Origin: Echria macrotheca
Lineage: Eukaryota > Ascomycota > Sordariomycetes > Sordariales > Schizotheciaceae
Assembly: GCA_030411725.1 (NCBI GenBank)
Contig: MU839831.1
Location: 1,736,001 to 1,800,000 of the forward strand
Reading direction: 5' to 3'
Length of the DNA stretch: 64,000 nt
This document shows, piece by piece, positions 57,798-64,000 of the stretch. Position 1 is the stretch's first letter. Each line of letters begins with the position of its first letter. Below the pieces are notes generated by a model, which made no database searches, was not told where the DNA came from, and was given only the letters and a program-made list of their open reading frames with translations. Both the position numbers and the translations under genes were made by a program.

Positions 57798-58293
57798 TTA
57801 TTTGCGTGGAGTATCCAGTAGCAATTCCCACATTTGTGGGTGTGTCGAAAGAGGGGACCCGCCGCTTGAGTTTCTCGGGAAGAACACCACCCAAATGTTC
57901 GTTACCTTCGAGATGACTGGAGCCTCCCCGACCTGAAAGTGCTGCACACTCTGGAAACTCTCTCACGGCATGATGGAGTAGAAACTGACATGTCAATTGA
58001 ATGTGAATCTATCATCGGACGAGCTATGCTCTTCCAACCGGACCCGCGAACACTGTGTTTACAGTTGTCAAACGCCGGGTTCTTCTGCCCTCTTCAGACC
58101 CTCTCGATACACTAAGGAGCCTCTCTGGGTATATTACTGCTCGTCCGAATGCCCTTCCAAGCCAACTCGGAAACATTATGCTAGTTACCGTCGCCAAACG
58201 CCGGTGATTCCCATGCCTTTCTCGGTCTCGAGACATAAACCTGCTCGCCTAAACGCCCTGCTATGCAGATATCCGCCGATATTATCTAATCCA
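57798..58293. other. Region between tRNA-Tyr and the EXO1 stop codon
   Basis: About 500 bp containing the tRNA 5' flank and a diverged tandem duplication of 123-nt period (58027-58271), which is open in one plus-strand frame. No known gene was recognised. Confidence 0.5.
58027..58271 (+). repeat. Diverged tandem duplication, period 123 nt
   Basis: Copy 1 (58027-58149) and copy 2 (58150-58271) share TGC(T/C)CTTCCAA at the start and CAAACGCCGG in the middle, with scattered matches elsewhere. The period is a multiple of three. In the open plus frame both copies read C-x-S-x2-T-R-x-H ... Q-T-P ... S-R-x2-K ... C. Confidence 0.5.
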
Positions 58294-60655
58294 TCAACCA
58301 TACAAGAACTTGGACAGATCTAGTCGTCCTAGCGAGGACCTCGGGGCTCCTTCACGGACACCAGCGTCAGCCGACGCTTCTTGGCTCTCGCTATCATTCT
58401 CAACATCACTCTCCGGGATAATCTGGTCCTCACTCCCGACCATGTTCAACGCCTCTACCTCAATCAGATCGACCTTTGGCAGAGGAACAGAAGCCGGGTC
58501 GACTGGGTCGAGTCCGTGGGCTTTGCCTCGCTTGTTGGTAGAACGAGGGAGCCGTGAGATCGACGGGCTGGCCTTGCCACTTCGACCCAACGCTTGCGCC
58601 CCAATGCGCTCGAGGGGTGTCAATCGCGGGGTTTGTATACCCTTCGTCTGGCTTGTTGCCGGGCTAGACGGCTTCTCGGCGCTCATGGATGGCGTCGGCA
58701 GTCCATAAACAATACGGGTGGAACGCTGTGTGGAGCTGTAACTGAACTTCTGTAGAATAGACCCGAGGGGCGTGCCCGCCGACTCGTCGGGCTTGTCGTT
58801 CGAAGGCCTCAGCGGAGACGACACTGGAACCTCGATCTCATCTTCCATAGGGGAAGATTCCTCCCGGCTTAAGTCAACCGGATCACGTTCCGTTCCTCCC
58901 ACAGGGAGAATTCCGTCGAGGATGCCGCTGGTCCTCTGTCGGGTCGGTTTTGCCGGGGGCCAGATATCAAAATCCGGAATAGACCGAAACACCTCATCGA
59001 TCGAGTCGTCGGACATCAAAAAGCTGTCGGATTTTCTGGAAGCGGGTCTCTTCTTCTTGGCCGGGAAGAATTTGCTGCGCTCCGACGCGCTGCTGTCCAC
59101 TTTCATGACGGGCAGATCGGCGTCTTCACACAATCTCGCCTTTTTCGGTGGTCTTGTGGCGGTTGAGTCTTGGAAAACCTGCACTGTGGGTCCCAACGTG
59201 TGTCGACGATTTGGCACAACGGGCTCTTCCAGCCCGATCAGTTCCGCCAGCGGGACAGTCTTCCTCCGCTGGGAGCCACTCTTGTATGGCCGAGATGGAC
59301 CGCTAGTTTCCTCGAGGTATGGGCGTGGGAGGGGAAACACAATCGGACGAGGCTCCTCTTCCACGCCGCCGTTGTCCCCGTGTGGCTTTGTCATGAAGCA
59401 GTTAGGGTCCATCTCGCCGAGGGGGATGCGTCGGTCGCCAAAGTACTCGTCTATAGGCTTGCCGAGTGACTTCTTGGCCGGCGGCGCCTGAGAAGCAGCA
59501 GAGACTTGACTAATCCTTCGCTTGCCCGGCGACGTTGGAACAAGGATTCGTCTCTTTGTGATAGGGTTCACATCTCCGGCTGCGACCAGTCGTGCAACCT
59601 CTGGCTTAACCGGCGCCCCGATAAAAGGCATGCTTTCGATATCGATCGAAGGATCCGGGTCCGTCAGCAAGACGATCTCCTGTCGGGTAGGACAAAAGAC
59701 ACGCTGATAGAGAAATGTGAGTTCGGCTTGCTGGAATTTTGCCAGATAGTCATCCGGCATCCTGAACTTCCCGTCAAATTGGAGCATCTTGATGAGCCGC
59801 TCCGGCGTCTTGTATTTGCGAAGCATCCGGTAAGCTGTCTTCAAACCCATGTTGCTGGGTCCGTCGAGATAATCACACCCACTGAGAATGGCCATGCGAC
59901 GAAAGTCGGCGTCGGTCCACCCAGTCAGGGAGATCTCTCGCACAGAACAAAAGTCTTTGCGGTTGATTTCGATGCAATGTCCATATTGGTCCAGTTTGGT
60001 CAGGAGGCGTTTCGCGCCGAACACCAAAAGATCCGAGTCCTCAGAGACAATTCCGTTGATGAGGCCCTGGCGCTCGAGATAGACAAGCTGAGCATCTGCT
60101 TCATAGGGCGCTACAACATATGGAAGATTGGCCTTTTTCAAGTCTTCGATGAGATGTCGAGCCATTTCGGGGGTGACGTCAATGGCCTTCTGGAATTCCG
60201 GAAGAGCTTGGGCCGGCTTCCCTGCCTTAAGCAGCTCTAATCCTGCCTTTCGACTGTCCTCTCGCCGTTGTTCACGGGAGCTTTCTGTTCCAGCCTTGCT
60301 TGGGAGATAGTCGCCATCAAACACGAGATACGGGGTTACACCGAAGTGCTTGAACATCTTAACGCGGTGCATGGCATAGTCGACATATCTTCGCATCATT
60401 AGTATGTATACAGCAAAATCATCTGTGTCTGGACTCACTTGCGAGTCGGCTTGCCTTGGGCCAGTTCCATGGCGCAGGCCATGGCGCCGCGGTGGAGCCA
60501 GACATAGCCGTCGACACCCAGTGTTTGTCCCGCGTATTTCTTGAGTTCCGACTGCCGATGGATGGACTTGAGTAGCGGGAGGAGGCCTGGGCAAAGCATT
60601 GAGTCAGTACCGACGCGATGCGAACGAGTCGGGATAACGTACCGGAGATACCCAT
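58294..60655 (-). CDS. EXO1: Exonuclease 1 (XPG/Rad2 family)
   Basis: Three exons: 60655-60643 (13 nt), 60586-60439, 60388-58294; introns of 56 and 50 nt (751 residues). Exo1 is a 5'-3' exonuclease and flap nuclease acting in mismatch repair, DNA-end resection and telomere processing. Joined exons give the XPG-N start MGISGLLPLLKSIHR and LGVDGYVW, whose Asp30 is the first metal ligand. The other conserved acidic residues appear in VFDGD, YEADAQ, VSEDSD and GCDYLDG. The XPG-I core and helix-hairpin-helix region (GPSNMGLKTAYRMLRKYKTP) end near residue 300. The C-terminal 400 residues are Ser/Pro-rich and disordered, typical of fungal Exo1, with many S/T-P sites. The chain ends LDLSKFLYG, weakly like an MLH1-interacting box. 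The gene is divergent from TMA16. Confidence 0.96.
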
Positions 60656-61448
60656 CCTTGCGTCCTTGGAACCGGGGCAGGGAAGACGGATTGACGATGC
60701 CTTCACCTTCCGGAACAATTGAACGCTGGCTCTAGTGTGATGCCACAGCCATGGGTTCGCGCCGACTGTGGGAGTGCTCGGCGAGCGTGTCGAGGGCCGA
60801 AAGATGTTTTGTCGTCGAGATGCGACGTGTGTTTACTTTGGCAGAGACGCGTATCCGGCGGATTGAAGAGGCGTGATCTATCAATGGATCATGGAGGTGT
60901 GATATTTTACCGAATGTTGTCTTGGGGGGAGGTGGTCGGGCTGGGTGTCGACTGGCAAAGCTCCCGGGAGATATATGGGCGGGTAACGGGTGGTACCTGG
61001 CGAACCCAGGCGCCTGCCGCGAGCAAATTCACGCCCCGCCAGAAAAGCGCGACCGCGTCGTTACCCCCGCGACCGCAGAATGCCGAGTAAAGTGACTGCG
61101 GGGTGTCAGGGGTCTCAACAATGGCCAGTGCGTCACCAATTGGAAGCAAAAGTCAGCCATATTCTGTACATACAACAATTAATGTCATGGCAATCCCAAA
61201 GCCAAGTTACACATGAAGTATGGTTCACAGGGAGTGCATCGCGCGAAAATATTCATACGTTCTGCGCAAGTGGAAGCTAAATCCAATGCCTTCTCGTTCT
61301 TGCTTTGTCCTGGCTTGACCGCCTTTGATTCTGCCGCTCAATTCTGAGTCTGCCCCACCATAAAACCTTATCGATAAAAATTCCATCGAAACCCAAATTC
61401 AGGTCGATGTGAAGATTGAAGACTCAAGCCAAACAACCAGCAATCACA
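60656..61448. other. Divergent promoter of EXO1 and TMA16
   Basis: About 790 bp between two divergent starts. It holds a perfect ACGCGT at 60847-60852. Nothing else is supported. Confidence 0.5.
60847..60852. promoter_or_regulatory. ACGCGT (MCB, MBF-type) box upstream of EXO1
   Basis: An exact MluI cell-cycle box about 195 bp upstream of the EXO1 ATG. MBF-type factors drive G1/S expression of replication and repair genes in fungi. Occupancy here is inferred. Confidence 0.4.
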
Positions 61449-62145
61449 ATGGCGAAAACATTTGAGAAGGCCAGAAAGCAAATCGCGAAGAAGAGGAACG
61501 GTTCCATCGACGCACTGCATCAGCACAGCAGAGACTCGAAGCGACTTCACAAGGCCCAGGTTCGCGATGAACGACTCGAGAAAATTGCGGAGTCGAGGAG
61601 AAAGAGAGATAAGCCGTTGAGTCCGTCTACCATGCCTTACTTGCCAGACTGGAAGAGTCTAACACCGGGATGCAGTTCAACGAGTGTTGCATTTCCAAGC
61701 AGTGATCCGTGAAAATGGATACAAACCACTCGACCTCGCAGCTGTTCAGTCGAAAATCAACGAGTGAGGTTTTCGGTCCCCCACAGGCCCAGCTTGTGTA
61801 CTGACAAATCCTTAGATATGTTCACCAGCATGATGAGGAGTACGAGGAAGTGAAAAAGGCCCGTCGGTCTGGGCGGCCACCGAGCACGAGGGAGGACCTT
61901 CTCAGGATGAGAATTGCTGCTCTTGAAAAAGAGCAAAAGGATGGCTTCTGTCCGTATTCCAGTTTCCTCTTCTGATGTCCACTAACGTCAACACAGATAT
62001 GCCGGATCTCACTACAGAGAAAAATGTTCAGCTGTTCGAGCGCTGGGATGGACACAACTGGGCTTATCTGTCAAATCTGCAATGGGTCAAGATATCAGGT
62101 TTGGGGAGCATCAACCCCGCCAACTTCCCACCTCAGACAAATTGA
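61449..62145 (+). CDS. TMA16: Translation machinery-associated protein 16
   Basis: Four exons: 61449-61620, 61676-61763, 61816-61949, 61997-62145; introns of 55, 52 and 47 nt (180 residues). Tma16 binds late nuclear pre-60S particles. The start MAKTFEKARKQIAKKRNGSI and HSRDSKRLHKAQVRDERLEK are family hallmarks. Splicing then restores LHFQAVIRENGYKPLDLAAV, YVHQHDEEYEEVKKARRSGR with PPSTREDLLRMR, and the C-terminal MPDLTTEKNVQLFERWDGHN and WAYLSNLQWVKIS. All joins keep frame. Introns 1 and 3 use the unusual donor GTCCGT. The gene is divergent from EXO1 and convergent with the membrane hydrolase. Confidence 0.93.
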
Positions 62146-62354
62146 GGGACCTGGGAGTGGCTAGTGTTGAGACTTTGATAGTAATGACCTAATGATACCC
62201 AGCAGTTCGAGCCCGCGATAGAACAGAACCTCGAGAAACTCTCAAGGTAAAGGAGACGTTGAGTTGCTCTTGAGGCTGCATCATATGCCCTAGTTTACAA
62301 TCCAGATGCAGAAAACCACTGTTTACCTAGATACACTCACATACACTTCCACAA

Positions 62355-63974
62355 TCACAAAGTCGCCATTCTCACAACCCCGTCTGCGTCCCTCGTCAAC
62401 AGAGGCGGCGTATCATCCGGACTCTTCCCATTGCGATACAGCCACAACCGACTCAACTCCTTCACCTTAACCCTCGTCTGCCGCCTCCCATCCTCCCCTG
62501 GCCTTTCGACCCGACTCCTGAACCGTCCTCTCCGGTCAACCGGACTACCCCCGTGAATCTCGACATCGCTCATTCCCCTGCTGATTTGCTCCCGCCGCCC
62601 CAGCCAGGAGATATCAATCGCCTCCCTCACACTCGCCATTTCGTCGCCGTCAGCCCCAATGATAATCTCGCTCTCCATGAACTCGTTGCCCTCCTCGCGG
62701 CAGCCGGCAAAGCCGCCCGGGTGGTCCGCGTCCTTTTGCAGCGGAAACATCGAGTCCAGGTAATGCTGGCAGAACTGGTGGCCGCCGCGGACGGTCCGGT
62801 GGGCAAACACGCGCCCGATAAAGCGCGGGAGCATGTGGTTGCCCGGCACGGACGTGGCGAAGTGCAGCACGCCCCAGAGGGCGACGAAATCGGTCGTGTG
62901 GGCGTAGTGCTCGATGTGGCCGATGGCGCGGTCGGAGACCTGGGACGGGGAGAGCGACGAGGTCTCGTACGTGAGCGAGCGGACCAGCGATACGGACGGG
63001 TTGGGGTCCTCTTGAGACCCGGTGGTCTGGACGGGGGACTGGGTCATTTCTTGAGAGTTGGCCACGTTGGCCGAGTCCATCGAGGCGGCCAGGGGGTGGC
63101 TGAAGGCAACATCCTGCGAGTGGATGTGCCGGTGCGGATTGTTGAAGTGGTTCGCGGCGTTGCCAAAGGTGTAGACCTCGAGTTTGGACAGCAAATCCTG
63201 CGGCAGCTCCTGCAAAAGCCAGTCGAGAATCAGGCTGCCCTCGATGGCGCCCTGCGAGTGCAGGAGGAAAATAACCTTGGAGTACTGCGGGTTGTACAGC
63301 TTCTCCTTGATGATGCGGTAGCACACGCGCACGTCGGTCGTGGCGTAGCCCAGGTTCCGCTGCACCAAGCACTCGACCACGTCAAAGATGATACCCGACG
63401 TCTTGTTGTGAATGCCGAGAATCGGGCGCTTGAAGGTGAGCGCCAGCCGGTCCAGGTTGCTCTGCATCCAGTGCTCCCCTACGGCCACCCCATTGATGAA
63501 AATCCACTGCTCGTGGGCATGTTCGGGCTTGGCTGGCGCATATTTCGGACTGGAGTGGTACTCGACCTCTTTGCCGTTGATCAGCATGCACATGCCGCTG
63601 TTGACCAGCATGAACAGAGCAACAGCCAGCCCGGCCATCCAGATGGGCAGCAGCACGAGCCATGGAATCGAGATGATGAAGCCCAGCTGCAGGATACAAA
63701 GCACAAAGTGGACGGCGATGCAAAAAAGATTCTCGCGCGTCCAAGCGAGCTCATCCAAGTCGCCCGAGTCGGTCGGTGAGACCGGCCACAAGATATAGGG
63801 GAGCGCCCATATGAAAACAAAAAAGTAGTAAACATCATAGGCCATCAGCCGCCAGGGCAAGTCTGTGTAACTGTAGTTGATCACGGACCTCCCGCCGATT
63901 TGGGACCCGAAGAATCTCGTCTCATTGCGCAGGGGCGACTGGGCCCGACGCCAGAGCGATGCGAGGCCGGCCAT
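62355..63974 (-). CDS. Membrane-anchored alpha/beta-hydrolase-like protein
   Basis: Single exon, 539 residues. Hydrophobic segments at about 47-67 (VYYFFVFIWALPYILWPVSP) and in about 82-134 (two or three passes ending LVNSGMCMLING) anchor it in a membrane. The soluble domain follows with FINGVAVGEHWMQSNLDRLA and a nucleophile-elbow-like FLLHSQGAIEGSLI (Ser about 240, H-S-Q-G instead of G-x-S-x-G). It continues with VYTFGNAANHFNNP, and HYAHTTDFVALWGVLHF could supply the Asp/His. This layout suggests a lipase- or thioesterase-type enzyme, but the substrate is unknown. The C-terminal 100 residues are charged and Arg-rich. The start is ATG 63974; the window ends 26 bp upstream. Confidence 0.8.
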   Translation of the reverse strand: MAGLASLWRRAQSPLRNETRFFGSQIGGRSVINYSYTDLPWRLMAYDVYYFFVFIWALPYILWPVSPTDSGDLDELAWTRENLFCIAVHFVLCILQLGFIISIPWLVLLPIWMAGLAVALFMLVNSGMCMLINGKEVEYHSSPKYAPAKPEHAHEQWIFINGVAVGEHWMQSNLDRLALTFKRPILGIHNKTSGIIFDVVECLVQRNLGYATTDVRVCYRIIKEKLYNPQYSKVIFLLHSQGAIEGSLILDWLLQELPQDLLSKLEVYTFGNAANHFNNPHRHIHSQDVAFSHPLAASMDSANVANSQEMTQSPVQTTGSQEDPNPSVSLVRSLTYETSSLSPSQVSDRAIGHIEHYAHTTDFVALWGVLHFATSVPGNHMLPRFIGRVFAHRTVRGGHQFCQHYLDSMFPLQKDADHPGGFAGCREEGNEFMESEIIIGADGDEMASVREAIDISWLGRREQISRGMSDVEIHGGSPVDRRGRFRSRVERPGEDGRRQTRVKVKELSRLWLYRNGKSPDDTPPLLTRDADGVVRMATL

Positions 63975-64000
63975 GGTGACGAGACCGACGACGGCGGTGC

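Overview
The window is nuclear DNA of a filamentous ascomycete, most likely a sordariomycete (Sordariales-like). The case rests on many short GT-AG introns (41-183 nt), a fungal NOD-like receptor with an alpha/beta-hydrolase head, a Grainyhead/CP2 factor of the Neurospora CSP-2 type, an intron-bearing tRNA-Tyr, and compact gene pairs broken by long gene-free stretches. The species cannot be fixed by eye. There are no bacterial or viral genes, no CRISPR array and no rRNA.

Layout. 1-6.6 kb: a five-exon NLR-type receptor (hydrolase, NB-ARC, helical region, very long disordered tail). 7.3-18.6 kb: a dense housekeeping block with GGA clathrin adaptor (-), TSR3 rRNA-modifying enzyme (+), mitochondrial IF2 (-), an unknown two-helix membrane protein (+), a PP28/PDAP1-family phosphoprotein (-) and an unknown 183-residue protein (+). 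18.6-23.3 kb: an accessory stretch with a 665-bp inverted-repeat element flanked by a perfect 8-bp direct repeat, 21-bp tandem repeats, an LRR-like orphan gene (-) and a 28-bp duplication in its promoter. 23.3-25.5 kb: eIF2A (-). 25.5-49.7 kb: a gene-poor island whose only convincing gene is the csp-2-like factor at 36.2-38.8 kb (-), with about 10.7 kb on its 3' side and 10.9 kb on its 5' side. 49.7-64 kb: a dense block again with an oxysterol-binding protein (+), VPS74/GOLPH3 (+), RRP14/SURF6 (-), tRNA-Tyr (-), EXO1 (-), TMA16 (+) and a membrane alpha/beta hydrolase (-).

How the genes relate. GGA, VPS74 and the oxysterol-binding protein all serve Golgi membrane identity and sorting (Arf, COPI and PI4P/sterol). 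TSR3, RRP14 and TMA16 act in ribosome assembly; eIF2A and IFM1 act in translation initiation. This is ordinary eukaryotic proximity, not an operon. Exon structures were worked out by hand from frame continuity, GT/AG borders and branch-like CTRAC motifs. Four genes start in very small first exons (csp-2 14 nt, EXO1 13 nt, RRP14 21 nt, possibly IFM1 24 nt), which ORF-only reading would miss.

The most unusual items are the NLR with its roughly 680-residue disordered tail, the inverted-repeat element with its target-site-like duplication, the isolation of the csp-2-like gene, and several structured or repeated sequences in the gene-free DNA.
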